From NCBI GenBank assembly GCA_029224185.1, contig CM055211.1, positions 7,309,603 through 7,373,602 of the forward strand: a stretch of DNA of 64,000 bases, written 5' to 3'. Origin of the DNA: Karalla daura (Eukaryota; Chordata; Actinopteri; Chaetodontiformes; Leiognathidae). Below are positions 1-14,147 of the stretch, in pieces. Position 1 is the stretch's first letter. Every line of letters starts with the position of its first letter. The position numbers and the translations under genes were made by a program. The notes beneath the pieces are model-generated. The model was not told where the DNA came from, searched no databases, and worked only from the letters and a program-made list of their open reading frames with translations.

Positions 1-92
1 TCAGGTAAGGTCCTGCAGGAGTTACAGACGATAGTCTATCACCTGGGGACATGAACTCCTGAGCGGAGGCGACCCTGGGCCGGCTCGGTTAC
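1..92 (-). other. speg intron 18, cut by the window edge
   Basis: Sequence after the exon 18 donor. Nothing else is seen in it. Confidence 0.7.
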
Positions 93-606
93 CTCTGTCC
101 AGCAGCTGCACCAGGTCTGTGGATGGGGACGGTTTGCTGGTCGTCTTCCCGGTGGACGTCAGGACTCTGAAGGCGTAGCGGACGCCCTTGGACAGCGAGG
201 TGACGGTGTAGCTGGGTTCCCTCAGGTTGGACGCCACCACAGACCACTGGATGGAGCCCAGAGGCTGCTGCTGGACCGTGTAGAGCAGCGAGGCCGAGTC
301 TGCAGACACGTGATGTTCAGTTGCATAATCACACAAAGAGGGCGACGTCTCAGAACTAAGAGGAAGCAAATTAGCATCCGAGATGCTATAAATACAAATC
401 CCCCTCCAGTGTCTTATGTAAATCGTACGTTATTTATAAAGCCTGCGCTTTTATTTAGACCCAAGAATCAAAGCAGCATCACAGCAGAGTGAAGAACGCA
501 CCGAACGAGGAGTCCAGCCTCTTTGGCTTCTTCCAGCTGAGGCTGATGGTTTTCCCTGTGATGGCTTCGATCACTGGGGGACCATCAGGAGGGTCAGGAA
601 CAATGT
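93..606 (-). CDS. speg: speg exons 17-18: fibronectin type III domain, then window edge
   Basis: Exon 17 (502-606) encodes DIVPDPPDGPPVIEAITGKT and SLSWKKPKRLDSSF, the first half of an FN3 domain with its PxxP start and core Trp. Exon 18 (93-299) gives DSASLLYTVQQQPLGSIQW, LREPSYTVTSLSKGVRYAFR and KPSPSTDLVQLLDR. The donor AGAG/gtaacc leads into intron at 1-92. SPEG has exactly one FN3 at this point, before the Ig that precedes the first kinase. Those further exons are outside the window. Confidence 0.93.
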
Positions 607-2437
607 CTGGTAGCAAATAAGAAATAAGAGAAGTACTTTGTTTTTATTTCTATCACAGTAATAATAATAAACAATAAAAAGATGTATTCTCTCAACTCTG
701 TGAGGCCTCAGTCTCTACCTGTGACGTATAGGTGAGCGTAGCAGGCAGCTTTGCCCACTTTGTTGGAGATCACAGCCTTGTAAACGCCCCCGTGAGCATG
801 ACACGCGCTCCGAATGACCAGGTTGTGGACATCCCTGTCTGGAGAACACACACGCCAGTTTCTTATTCCACGCTCCACCTCCACCTCCACCTTCACGTGC
901 CGGGCCATGCTCGCTCTAACTCGTGCTGCTTACACTGGGTCATCTTGCGCTCCTCGCTGCTCTCGATGCGCTTGCCGTTGTGGTACCAGCCGATGGTGGG
1001 GTACGGCATCCCCGTCACCTTACACTTCAGCACCGCCTCCTTCCCCTCGATCACCTCCAGATCTGCCAGAGGTTTGACAAAGTCTGGCATGGTCCTCTTC
1101 TCCACCTCGCTCTCCAGCACCTCCGGCTCCTCTGGGATGGATGGCATCTTCTCCATCTTGGCCCTGGAGGATAGAGAAAAAATTTATTTATTTATCCATT
1201 TCTGCCTCCTGACATCACTCAGAAGTTTTCCAAACAAAACTCCTGTCGTACATGTGTGAGGAGATGGCGGCTCGGGGTTCCTGCATGTACAGCTCAGCCG
1301 TGCACTCGGCCTTCCCGTGCACGTTCTGAGCGATGGCGGTGTAGAAGCCCTCCGTATCGCTGCCCACGTGGCTGATGACCAGCGAGTGGCGGCCTCCCTC
1401 CTGCAGCAGCCGCACGTTGTCGCTCTCCTCCACTCGGGTCTCTAAGAGGACATTGATGGCGAGAGACGGTCAGAGGGAGAATTCCTCCTGAGCTTTTCAT
1501 GCTGTCGTTCGTCCAAACAAAGCTGGAGATTCTTACCAAAATGCATCCAGGTGACTCGGGGCGCAGGAGAGCCGCTCACCTTGCAGTCAAAGCGGGCGGT
1601 GCGGCCCTCGATCACCTCCAGGATGTCCAGCTTACGAGTGAACAGAGGCTCTCGGGAAGGCGTGACCTTCAGGTTGGCGCTTGAGGTCAACTCCTCTGGA
1701 AAACACAAAGACAGGTTGATGACAGGCCAGTGTTCCTGCGAGATGAATCTAAGTCACGATGCAAATCAGGGTATTTGTGGTTCACCTTTGGCCGTGCTCA
1801 GCTTGCAGGTGTATGTCCCACTGTCGTCCTCATGGACCGAATTCAGCAGCAGGCGACACCTGAGAGGCAGAAATCACAGCACAGGCGTGTGTGTTAAAGC
1901 CAGCACGCAGTCATGCAGAGTTCCAGAGCAGAGCATCCCACCTCCTGCCGTCAAAGTGCATCTTGCAGTTGAGCAGCGCTGGCTGGATCAGCTTCCCGTT
2001 GGACAGCCAGTCCACGTCCACGTCCGGAGGTCCGGCGATGTGACACTCAAACATGGCCGACTCCCCGGCCCTGACCGCCACGTCCCGCACCTCCCTGCAG
2101 ACCTGCAGCGCCGTCTGTGCTGCAGCTGACATACAGAGACAGACAGAGATGATTGACAGAGAGGCCGTGCGGGACGTTCCCGGCCCGGACAGACTCGGGT
2201 CTGGACCGCTCACCTCTGACCTCCACTCTGCACTCGGCCTGCTTGGCTCCGTACTCGTTGACGATCTTGCAGACGTAGAGTCCTGCGTCTGACCTCTGAG
2301 CCGAGCTGATCCTCATCTCTGTGACGCCCTCGTCTGTCGCCCGCACGGCGAAGCGTCCCGCCGTCTTCACCGTGACTCTGTCCTTCAACCTGGGTCAGCA
2401 GAGGAGGCTGTCACAGTCACTCACACTCAGGTGGAGC

Positions 2438-2469
<32 letters not shown>

Positions 2470-5400
2470 ACAGGGAAACAATAAGAGAGCCCGTCCACAG
2501 AGACATCTGTCTTCCATCAAGCTGTCAGGGAAAGTGTCTCACCAGTAAACCATGGGTCTGGGCTGCCCGCTGACCTTCGCTGTGATGACCACGTCTTGAC
2601 CCTCCGTGACTCCCTGATCACTCGGAGCCTCCTGTAATAAAAACAACCCAACCACAACAGATTTATTTTTAGTTCGTCTTTGAAAGTAAGTCCTAGGTGA
2701 AGTTTGCATCCTAATCAAACCCTCGTACCTCAAAAGTCGGAGGCTCCTTGAAGTGGACTCTTTTGGTTGGGGCGGGTGTGTCCCCGACCTCCATGGCCTC
2801 GTCCTGTGGACTCAGACTCTCCTCGTCCGACTGAGCCGAGCTACGGCCTCTCCCGCATGCCTGCCTGTGGTTCGGCTCTGGAAGGGAAAAAAGTAAAAGA
2901 GTCACACTGGACCTGAGGCTGAGCCGCCACCTGATTTGCTTCAGCTCGGGTTCACGACGAAGTCAACTCCGATTTGCACGCCTTTTAATTTTCGTAATTA
3001 AGTGCAAATCTCTGAAATATGGTTGACGCGGCTCGTTAAATCGTGTCGACGGGAACAATCTGTCAGGGCTCTGATGTTTACAGTCTTCGCCTGCTTTTCT
3101 GGAGATTATTATCTCTGCCAAGTTGAGCAGTTGGCAACACGGAGCGGTGAGTTTAGACACGAGTGGGCCATGTGCACCCACTTACATACAGACACACACA
3201 CACTCGCTGTTGAAGCACAGAGACTTTTCTGAAGTGACCGTAACTGGACAGATAATGAAGTAATCCCTTAATCCCTCACCCAATCACACGCGTATTCCCA
3301 GGGCGTTCCAGAGCAGACGCTGTGTCTGAACCACGATTCATTCACCGCTGGACCGAGCAGCTGGAACAGCTGCTTTTCTGTCTCTGCAGGACTCAGACGT
3401 CTGACACGAGCAGATAACAGGAAACGTTGTGCCGACAAGCTGAGAAAGACGTAATGTGTTGCAAACTGCAGACGGGAGGCACAGAGAGCTCGGTGAGTGC
3501 AGCGATAAACTGTTTTCTCCTTCCAACAACCATCTACAGCAAATATTTCTGTCAAGTGGGATAGAAGCCAGTTGGACCGTCACATTAAAGAGTAAAAATG
3601 ATGAAACCACCTACCTAGAGTCACATCTCTGAGCGGCATCTGTGCGCCCGGGGATAACTCCCCCAGGGGGACTATTTATGCAAACCCGACAACTCTTACG
3701 CAAGTCCGTCCGAGACGGTTAACCTTCCTCTTCATCCTCTGCTCTTCTTCTCCTCTAACTTTCCTGACTCTCTCACAAGGGCGTCAGAAAGTTTAGCAGA
3801 CCGTCTGGAGCTCTCCACAGAGGGCGACGACGACGACATTGTGAAATAAATAAACAGCTGTGAAACTTGTTTGATGTTTTGTGCAGAAACAGTGTTAATC
3901 TTCCACACCAAATTGAGCTCTGACATTCTTTGTTGCCTATAAATCACTTTCTCTCTCCATCCCTCTCTCTCTCGCTCTCTGTATTTCTGCCAAATCTCTT
4001 CTGTTCCCGGCTGAAATGACTCACATAAGCTCCCACAACATTTTGACGACTCCAACTCTGAGCTCTGCGGTGTGAAATCTAGAGGGATGAAAAAAAAAAC
4101 TCCTAGATTGCGGCAGTAATCTCATACAGGGACATAAAGCAGAGCGCAATTACTTGAGTGAACAAGAGGGCGGCTAAAAATACTCCAGCGAGTTGAGTTG
4201 GACTCCACTGGCCTAATATGGCAACGCATGCTGCTGCTGCTGCGACTGTGCCCGAGCCCGACGCTCACAATTGTTGACAAAGCTCTGAGAAGTAAGTGCA
4301 GGTTGCATCTGCATGAGCTGGATCCACACAGTGGGACCACCCCCCCCCTCCACACACACAGTATAACAGAGCACACTGTGGAAACCTTCCCAAACAGGAG
4401 ATCTGTGTTGTTTACTCCTGCCTCTGAATGCCATGGCTGCCTACAACACTCCGGGGACCTTTGTGTGACGGGACAGGTCTGCTGCTTTTTCTTCCCCCCA
4501 ACGCGCAACCCGACGGCGCCTTGAAGAATTAATGGGTTGCCGTGGCAACTGTAGGGAGCCCCCCCCCCCCCGGTCGGGATGCGGAGCTCCAGCTGCAGGC
4601 CTTTGTAGTTATTAGGAGCGAATTTTAAGTGACGACGATGGGAGAGGAGGAGGATGAGGATGAGAAGAGAGGAGAGGAGAGGAGAGGAGAGGAGAGGGGA
4701 GGAGAGGGGAGGAGAGGAGAGGAGAGGAGAGGAGAGGAGAGGAGAGGAGAGGAGAGGAGAGGAGAGGAGAGGAGAGGAGAGGAGAGGAGAGGAGAGGAGA
4801 GGAGAGGAGAGGAGAGCAGGGCTGGCAGCGGATTAAAGTGAGTCAACGCGTTTGTGGATTTTTTGTTTAATTTTTCCAAGGACAGCTGCGTTTTCTTTTA
4901 ATCTGCCGCCTCGTCTCCGCCTTCATTTACATCTGCGTGTGTAAAATATGTCACCAGTCTGAGCGTGACTGCCAGCAGGTTTACTTTACGATGTATCTGA
5001 TTACAAATTACATGGATACGGGTTGTAAAATATAAATTGGAAAGTATTCTGATTACTTCAGACTACTATGGAATTAGGATGGATATAGGATATAGGATGG
5101 ATGTTATTTGGGATTATGATAGCTTTTAGAAAATTCCCCATTGCGGAGTGCATAAAGGTATATTCTATGCCATTCTATTGTCAATTATTTTCTAGTTAAA
5201 CTTAAATTTTTATTTCCTTTTGATAAAATAAAATTGCAACTTCAAGCTCAGAACGTGCAGCTTTTTGCACTCAATAAACATGCAAAATCTAATGTAACTC
5301 TATTCTGACTGCCAGCCACTTCAACTCCAACTGTCTTGAAACACACTTGTTTAGGCTTTGCGTCCCGTCTCTCCCTGACCCGTGTCTGCGCCTGGTCTCA

Positions 5401-7711
5401 CCTGACTGGATGTAGAGCGTGGCGCTGCAGGACGCGCTTCCCGCCGCGTTGACAGCCGTGACGCAGTAGGAGCCGGCGTCGCTCGGCCTCATCTGCTTTA
5501 TGGCCAGGCTGTGCCTCCCGCCCGCAGCCTTGACCACGTGAAGGCCGTCGCTGCGGACCTCCACATCACTCTTCCTCCATGTCACTGAGGAGGCAGCGAG
5601 AGAGAGAGAAACACATTCGCCGAGATGACAAACAGCCAATAAAACCTCCCACAGGACGAGAACAGATATAGCACAATCCACCCAGCTAAGATGTACGGTG
5701 AACAAAGCTCAGTGGTTTGGCTCAGATTTCTGCCTCATTTTTCCTGTAAACCTGAGAGAAATGTGCAAAAGCTTGTTATCGTTCGTACCTATTCTCCAGT
5801 TTTTGCCATTTTTTTAATCAAGTACGGAAAGTGAAACACAGACGTCCTGTAGAAGTATGTAGAAATCAGGTCAGTTCAGAGTGTCACCTGTAGGGGGCGG
5901 GCTCCCGGAGACGGTGCAGCTGAGTGTGACCTCTGCTCCCCTGGATGCGGTGGCGTCCTCCAGGGGCCTCTCAAACCTGGGCCCCTGGGCCGGGCCCTGG
6001 TCTTCGTCCTCGTCGGTGGAGCCCCCTGCAAAGCAGAGCTCAGGGTTACGTCTGCGCTGTCCGTCCTCTAAATGGGTCAGACCCCCAAATTAGTGCTGGG
6101 CTACTTTCTCTTTTTGGAACCTTGTGAAATGAGTTCAATCAATGAGCCTGAGCCCCACAGCGAAAGGAGAGCAATGAGTTATATGTTAATACAGACAAAC
6201 AACATAGTAGATGCATGCTCTACAGTTTTAGGTCATTTTCGTCTACCAACGACCTACACTCCCTCGCTCCTCAGGTGAGGAGGTGATTGATTTTTGCAGC
6301 CTGCAGCTTGTGGTCATTCATAGAATTATGTCACAGTAGTGTTGTTTGGTTCAGACTTAATTTGTTTTTCTATTCATCGAACATCACAAAAATGTGTCCT
6401 ACCTTCCTCTGAGCTGTGTCCCCTTCTGCTCCTCCTGTCTTTCCTCCTGGTCTTCCCTCGCTCTCCGCTCTCCTCCGTCTCCATGGGCTCGTCCTCCACC
6501 AGCACGGTCGGGATGCTGACTTTGAGGGCCGGGGACGTGCGACCCGCCTCCGCCTTCCTGCGTTTGAGCAGCGGGCTGACGGAGGGCGTGGGCGAGGGGC
6601 TGAGGCGTGGTGGTTTGGGGGGATACTGGGACCCTGAGCCTGCTCTCTTCCCATGTGGACTGGCTGACCTGGGGTCTGCTTTGCCGGCCGTGTCCAAACC
6701 CACGTCTCTGAGGGAGGATTTCTGAGACGTGGCATCTCTCTGAGCTGCTGGAGCGCTTTGTGTGTTTTCCCTGTGTTGAAAATACAAAGAAAAACTGCAT
6801 TTTAATTGTGTCCAGATTAAACAAACAAAAAAAAAAAAAACACATTCAGAGATAATCTCCCCCAAACCTGGTGATGCTCGTCCTCGCGGCTGTTGGTTGC
6901 GCTGGTTGTCCTGGTAACTGGTGAACTGGTGCCGTCTCCATGGTAACAGAGATTTTCCCTGTTCCTTCTCTCGCTGAGCCGGTCTCCCCCGGTCTCCCCT
7001 GTGAATCCGGCTGTGTCATCCTTGCCGTCGCTGCCTTGTCTCCCTGTGTCTGAGCAGCAGTAGCAGCAGCAGAAGAAGAAGCAGAAGAAGAAGAAGAAGC
7101 CTGCGCCTTCTCGCGCTCCGCTCTCTCCCGAGCCTCCAGCTTCTGGACCACCTGAGGGGGAATGGGCTCCAGCTTGGCTGCCGTGGTGCCGGGGGCGTTC
7201 ATCCTCTCTCTGTGCGACAGCTGCTCGGTGGAGTACGCCTTCTTCAGGCTGGGCTTCCCCACCAGCTTCTTGATCCTCTGCAGCTCCTCGGCGAACTTGC
7301 TCTGGTAGCTCTGGACCCTCTGCGAGTAGCTGGTCTGGTCCTCCAGAGACGAGGCCCTCTGCTTGAACATCGCTCTCTTCTGGGCGGCGCCCTCCGACCT
7401 GTTCTTCTCGTCCGGAGCCGTCTGTCCCACTCCGGCTCTCCCGGGTGAATCCACGCCCGCATGCCGCTCCTCAAACGCTCGGACCTTGTCAGAGATCCTG
7501 GGAGCAGCTCGGGCCAGCTTGGGGGTCAGGATGGTTGACGTTTGGGGGTTTGAGGGTTTGGTTTTCCCCGGGTCGGGGTTTGGGCCACTGATGCTGTTTT
7601 CGTGAGTGTTGGGAGAGGGCAGGGGGGCTTTGGGGGAATCCACAGCAGACTGAGGCCTGGAGGGGTGAGGATCAGGGGGAAATTGAGGAATGAAGTAAAC
7701 GTGTCATTGCA

Positions 7712-7743
<32 letters not shown>

Positions 7744-10700
7744 TTGGACGAGTTGCACAGAAACTCTGTTTGTGTCATCAGTGAGTTTGTCTGTGCTTTG
7801 TTTCTCTTTTGCAGAGAGCGTAAAGTGAAATGGCAAAGAAAGAAATACAAAGTGCAGATTTACAAGATGAACTCTTACAAAATGGCAGAAAAATACCCCC
7901 CCCCCAACAGTCGCTGCTTTAACCTCAAATACAAAAACATCATGCCTAAAAACAACCTGTGAATAACATGATCATTACTTTGTCAGGACATTCATGCTAA
8001 TATTAGTTTGGATCAAAGCCAGCAGCCTGTGCATGCCACAGCAAACCTACAGAGACACGGTGTTAATCCAAAAGTGCTGGGGCTGCTCGACAAAACGTGC
8101 AGTGGGTTTAAAACAAAAAACAAAAAAAGAGTCGTCACAGTTTTAAGAAGTGCTGAATAATACATATTAGCAGACTGTTCTATTGTGTGTCTTCTCTAAT
8201 ATTAATGACACTCATGTTCAAACCAAACACAGTCACCGCAAGAAAAACACTGAGTCGAAGGAAAGCGTGGTATCAAAGGAAAAGTATGAAACAATATATG
8301 AAATAAAAGTAAAAATAATGAGAAACAGTTTCTGAGAGTTTTCATGTCGATGAGTCTAATGTGTCAGTTTTCATTGCAATTTGGGGTTTGTGGCCAGTCT
8401 TTCTTGTAGTTTTTAGTGGGGTCCTAAGAGTAGAAGGGGCCTGTGCTATAAGGGCATGGAAAATGTTCTCCCTCTGTAGAGGCTGAACATGCTCCCGTAG
8501 TAGTCGCTTCCTACTGAGACACTTTCCTCTGACCCCTGAACAGGCCGTGCCAGGTTAGCGTGAGACGCCCGGATCAGCGGCTCCACCCCCAGGTGACGGA
8601 CGGGGGCGGCGCCCTCGGCGTTGGCCCCGCCCCCGCCGCCCAGAGCTTGCCTGGCTGCGTTGGCGGGGTCGAGGTGTGGCCCCGGCGGGCGGGAGCCCAG
8701 CGTACGCAGCTCCCGCTCCACCACGGGGTCGTAGGCACCGGGGAGGGTGGCCCTGCGGTCAGAGGCATCGGGGTTATAGTCCATCATCCCACCTCCCTCA
8801 CCTGGGGACAGGGAACTGGAGTTAGACCTCAGAAACAACCTTCATGAAGCATTTTAATGTCTTATGCATGCATCTCTTCTATGTCTATATCTACATGGAG
8901 TGTAAGGACTCCTTTACTCCGTGGGCTAACACACTCGTGGGGGTCTAATGAGTGAATACAGAGGCAGGGAGACGCATGTGGGACGGACTGAGAATAACCT
9001 GTGTGACTCGCAGAGGAGTCAGAGATCGATACGCTGTCGGTTTGGATCTCAAGTCTCTTGATATCATATGGATATATATAAAAGCTTTAGAGAGGGGTCA
9101 TTTAATTGCAGTGCCTTATATAAAGGAGAGGCTTCATTAACTGATGAATGCATCAGTGCCGGAGCAGGAATCCTGCGCTGGTGGAAATTGATAGTGACGT
9201 GAAACCACGTACAGCGCATAAAGACTTGATCGATTGCTCCATCGCAAACAGGAAATGAAAAAAAAAAGAAGCGAACGGGCTACGTGCGCGAGTGCGCAGC
9301 CATTAAAGAGACCCTCCCCCGTCGCAAATCAGGTAAAGATTGACGTTTTAGTGATGAGGAACGGAGATGGGATTTGCCTCGGCAGCGAAAAAGAGGCCCG
9401 GGCAGTCAGCATCTTCCTCTAACAACCCACAGGAAGCTCAGCACAGGGACGGCGTCCCACGTCACAGACTCCTGCTGCAATCAGCGATGGGCCTGAGTCA
9501 GCAGCAGCAGCATCGCAGAACAACCAGCCCCAGCTCCGATCCCAGGAAATATCAGGCGCTCCGGGGCCTTGACATATCAGGCTTCAAAACGCGCTTTTCA
9601 TCCCTGCACCAGGCGGCCGGGTCGGCCCCTTTCATGAGCAGCTGTGTAACGGGATCAGCGCCTACGCCTCACACACGCCTCAGTTTGGGGTCTGAACCAG
9701 GCATCCCGGCTTTCTGTATGCAGCCGAGGCAACGGGAATCTGTTCCTTGAAGAAGAGAACAAATGATGCATCACCTCATCCCTCCCTCATTTGTGATTCT
9801 CTTTCTCTTTTCCGGGGACGTGACACGAAAACCTCCGAAAGTGCAGACGCGGCTCGGCAGCAGCAGCAGCAGTGGCGGCGAGGGAAGAATCTAAAATTTC
9901 TTTGTGCTAACGGGAGAAGGGTGTCAATACTCCTGATCTATATTCAGACGTCCTGTTGCCTGGCGAGGATGGGGCCGTGGGCTCTGCACAGACACCACTT
10001 TAGCAAATGAGGGAAGAGAAGGGAGATCCCTGGGATCTAATTGGTTAAAAGGACTTTTTAGGTTTTCAGACATTTCTATTAATCGAAGCCACAGAATAAG
10101 TGCCAGAGAGGGGAAGTGGTCTGTCCTGATTGCTTCATTTTAGACCCTGCTCCAGTCAAACCTAATGAGCTGCGTTTCAATCCTGATTGAATTTGTGCGC
10201 GGCGGGAGTCGATGCCGCAGCGAAATGATCATGAAACAGCGTGTGCGTGTTCCCCACGGAGCCTCGCAGCCAGATCCAGACCTGAGACAGGTTCCCTGCT
10301 GGAAACTGGGGCAGTGTGTCACACGGTTGCATCACAGCGTGAGCGATTCTCGCATCCTGCCATATCGGATTTTATCCAACGCACGTCTCGGGCCAAGCTG
10401 ATAACAGCCCTCTATTAAATCCATCAATCCACACTGAATCATAATTTAGCAGAAGTGTGTTTTTGGCAGTGCTTTTGCTGCCGCAGTGAATCATAATATC
10501 GCCTCATAAATACGATTTAAACACCTGCCCGATACGCGCACGCAGCCCTGTTTTTGCTGTGTGAGACAGAAACTGGAAAAATGTGGATTTGAAGAGAAGC
10601 TGGACGTCAGGTACCTGAAGGTCCTCTCCGCCCGGCCTTGTCCTGGTGCCTCCCGGGCCCTTGTTTGGTTTCCATCTGAGGCTCTGTGGTCTCATCCTCT

Positions 10701-11438
10701 GTGGTCTCAGAGTCTGGGGGACGGAGACGCACAACACAGAGGTGAGTGAAGCTGAAGAAGAGAGGAGGCAGAGGAACTGAGGTGATGGAGGAGGAGAAGG
10801 AGGAAGAGGAGGAAAACAACAACAGAGTCCCAGTGAAAATGACATTTCACATTTACTTAGCGCCACAGAGTCTGACGGGTCCTTGAACAGAGCTGCTGAG
10901 AGCCCCCGGAGTGAAATAAATGGGTTGAAGCTGGAGCGTGACATGAAGCCAGCTGCGGCTTATAAAAATACACGAAGAGGAGGGTTTGTATAGGTGCCCC
11001 CCCCCCCCCGGGGTTCGCTGACCAAACAGCACGATGAGCTGAGATTCTCCATTTAGACTGACCGCTTTGTTCCCTTTATTTTTAGACTTATTCTATTTAA
11101 ATTTCAATACGGTGACCTCCGACACCTGACAGCATCAAGGCACCTCTTAATCAAAGCCGGTTAGCGACTCAGCGAGGCTTCAGAGGAGAGCGGCACAGAG
11201 AAGATACTCAACTAGGATGCTGGAGAGGCGACATTTCATGTGAAACTTTGACTCGATTTGAATAGAACGAAAAGAAGCCCGGGGCAGTGACAGCAGCATG
11301 AAGAAAGACAGACAGCAGTATTATTATTATTATTATGATACGTAGAAGAGAGACAAACATGAGGGTGCAGTGGCAGAGAAGACAAATAATGAAGAGTTCT
11401 CCGGGAGGCCGAGAGCGAGAAAACAACAAAAGGGAAAA

Positions 11439-11483
<45 letters not shown>

Positions 11484-14099
11484 AACCACAGAGAAACAGC
11501 CTGAAACCACATCGACGGACAGAGGGATGGATGGATGGAACGGAATGAGATAAAAGAGAAAAGAAAAAAAGAAAAGAACAAGGTGGACCAGGGATAAATC
11601 AAGACAGGCAGGTTTACCATAGCTTTGCTTTCGGCAGGAGCGGAAAACTTCGCTTCCATAGTGGCAGCAAGAGAGGGCAGACGGGAGAGCACCGTTACTA
11701 TGGAAACCAGCATCTCTCTCACCCACACGACCAATCCTCTTCGTACCCATTAGAGTCTAAAAAATCACCAGCCGAAGTGCTGGGTGGCTGACAGATATGT
11801 TTACTGGTTAGAGAGCTCGAGGAGGAGGAGGAGGAGCACAACAACCACAGTCAGAGTCTGAGGGTTGCACCTCGTCGCGCCTCGCATCATCGACTCACAT
11901 CCTGATTAGACAATTCCAGAAGGTTCCGCCTAATGATAAAAAAAAGAGCCGCTGCAACATGAACAATCACCATTAAGTCATTACATCCTCCTGGGTGTGG
12001 GTTTGTTGATCCGCCCATGTGCATCAAATGGAGTTAAACGGCTCGTGCATCAGGCGAGGGAAGTGTCTCTCACAATGCATCACAGATTGTGATGTAAATA
12101 CGATGGAGTGCAGTCAAATATTGCCAAATATTATACCACGAGCCAAGAACGGTAAGGACTTTATGCAGAGAGCGATGAGAAAATACTGCTTTGTGTGTGG
12201 GCGGATGCACAATAACAAAACACTCTGCAGCTCTGTGCGCCAGAAGAACACAGATACGCTAGAGCAATACGGAGGCAGAAGAAGAGTTGTTACAGGACCG
12301 AATCAAAGTGAAGCACATGCTGAACTGAACGGTCTGAGGAGGCCTCAGCGGGTCTGGCTTCTAACAGGAAAATAAGAGGCTACAGTGCAGTGCAGTGAGG
12401 TGGAGTAGAAGTGGGGTAAAGCTCATACTGACAACACACCATGGGTGAATCTGCCAAAAGTCCGCGTGGAGTGCCCAGTCCTCTGAAACGAGACAGAGCA
12501 CAATGCATTATTCAGCAGTAAACACGGCCAGAGATCCTGTTCTACAGCACATGAGAGACAGAGCAACATGTCCCCGCGTCCACGCTGCAGCCCGACATGC
12601 ACAGCAGTGCTTTCACCACGACAGATTGTGCTGTGTTCTTTCATTGTGTCCGGATCTGGATCAGCAGATCCCGGGGACTATTGACCAGCTATTGAAACGT
12701 TTGCAGAAACATCCTGAAACTATTTCTGGGATGGCGAGGACTTTCCGAAGTGAAAGATATCTGACAAACTGTTGGAGAAAACGTCCCCTGCTGATGAAGC
12801 ACTTGGTGAAACTGCTTCTCGGACAGTCTGTCAATCAGCAGCGAGGAGCGAGGAACGAGGAACGAGGAGCATTTCCCCCCACAATGACTCACTGCTTCGC
12901 GAGCGCACACAAAACGCAAAAGTAAGAACGGCACAAAGTGAAATGAGTCATTTCCCCATCGGTGGAGGATTTTTGCGCCGGGCGGTTTGATGAACTGTTG
13001 CCTGGTGGTTACGGCTGTTTGAGCCTCCCTTCCTCACGCTGATCTCCATTGTCCTGGCCTCCAGGCAATCATATCAGCAGCAGCCAGCATCCTTTTCAAA
13101 GAGGCTGCGCTTGGCACACGCTTCAGAAATTATTCTGTGGATTTAATCCAAATCCTGGCAGCATTATTCTCACAGATCTGCTGCTGGAAGCCAAAGAGCA
13201 GACCTCAGGGGTTGGATATTGATGCGGGATTGAGGAGGCGAAGCCACCAGGAGAGACCAGCCCGGTCCCGGCGCTCCGCTCACCTCGTAGCCCCTGTGAC
13301 TCGCTGCCCTGATTCCCATGTCTCCATGGAGAGTAGCCTACTGACACACTTTTCATCCGCTCCAAATCTGTGAGACCTGCTGGAAGAATGACTGATTAGC
13401 AGCCGACTGCCTCAGCAGCCACCGCAGGAGTCGCTCTGGATGAGAAGGTGCTCGAGGGCGAGAAGGAGTAGAAACATGTCTGACTACGTAAAAAAGGTTC
13501 TGGAGGCTTGCTGTGACTCCCTTTGAATATGGTTTCTTGTTTTGTGCTAAAAACACATTTTCCAACCTGTCTGACAGAATCTTCTGTGCTGAATTCCTTT
13601 GTGCTCAATTTGACGACAGAAAACAGAAACAGGCCTGTGTTTACTCTTTGTTCCTCCATGGCTAAAACGTTGACTCATCCCAAAACGTCTTTTTGAACAC
13701 GTTTGCACGGCGTTTTCAGGTAAAGGGTGTGGCATGACGTCCGAATATGTAAAAAGCCGTCGGTCTCTACAAGGGGACACCACAACAACAGCCAGTTTTA
13801 TTCCCCCTGCACAAAAGAGGCAAACTCACCTGAAATCTCTTCTTTGACCAGATTTTCTTCATCTTTCCTCTCTCTAGTAGTGGCTCCTGTCAAGCGTGAA
13901 AGATTACCTGTGGCATGAGCTCACAAACACATCCCAGCCTCAGAACAAGCACCAGGGTGTGGCATCAACCACCGAAAGACGAGAAGACCAAAGAAGCAAG
14001 AAAAAACAACAAAAAAAACGAAGATTCAAGATGAGATTCAGCGGCTGTACGCGCGTGGGTGTGTTGACTCTCCAGTCTGGCGGCAGTGACGGAGGGAGA

Positions 14100-14147
<48 letters not shown>

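Larger units (their letters stand above)
2878..5401. other. speg intron 7 (non-coding) with candidate internal promoter
   Basis: This 2.5-kb intron separates exon 7 from exon 8, the exon in which the APEG-1-type short product would begin. It contains a perfect CArG box and a near-MEF2 box (separate entry), an ATAAATAG TATA-like element on the minus strand near 3668-3680, a 150-bp GGAGA purine repeat, and poly(C) runs at 4340 and 4560. No exon with flanking splice sites was recognised. Confidence 0.6.

Noticed and set aside
4629..4879. Glu-Arg-Gly and Leu-Ser repeat open frames over the GGAGA repeat
   Set aside because: Products of the pentanucleotide repeat in different frames.
6339..6725. 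A 128-codon plus-strand frame opposite speg exon 5
   Set aside because: Shadow of a real exon that is in phase with its neighbours.
11208..11750. A 180-codon minus-strand open frame with Leu-Ser repeats
   Set aside because: Driven by the GA microsatellite at 11441-11479; no splice context or known domain.
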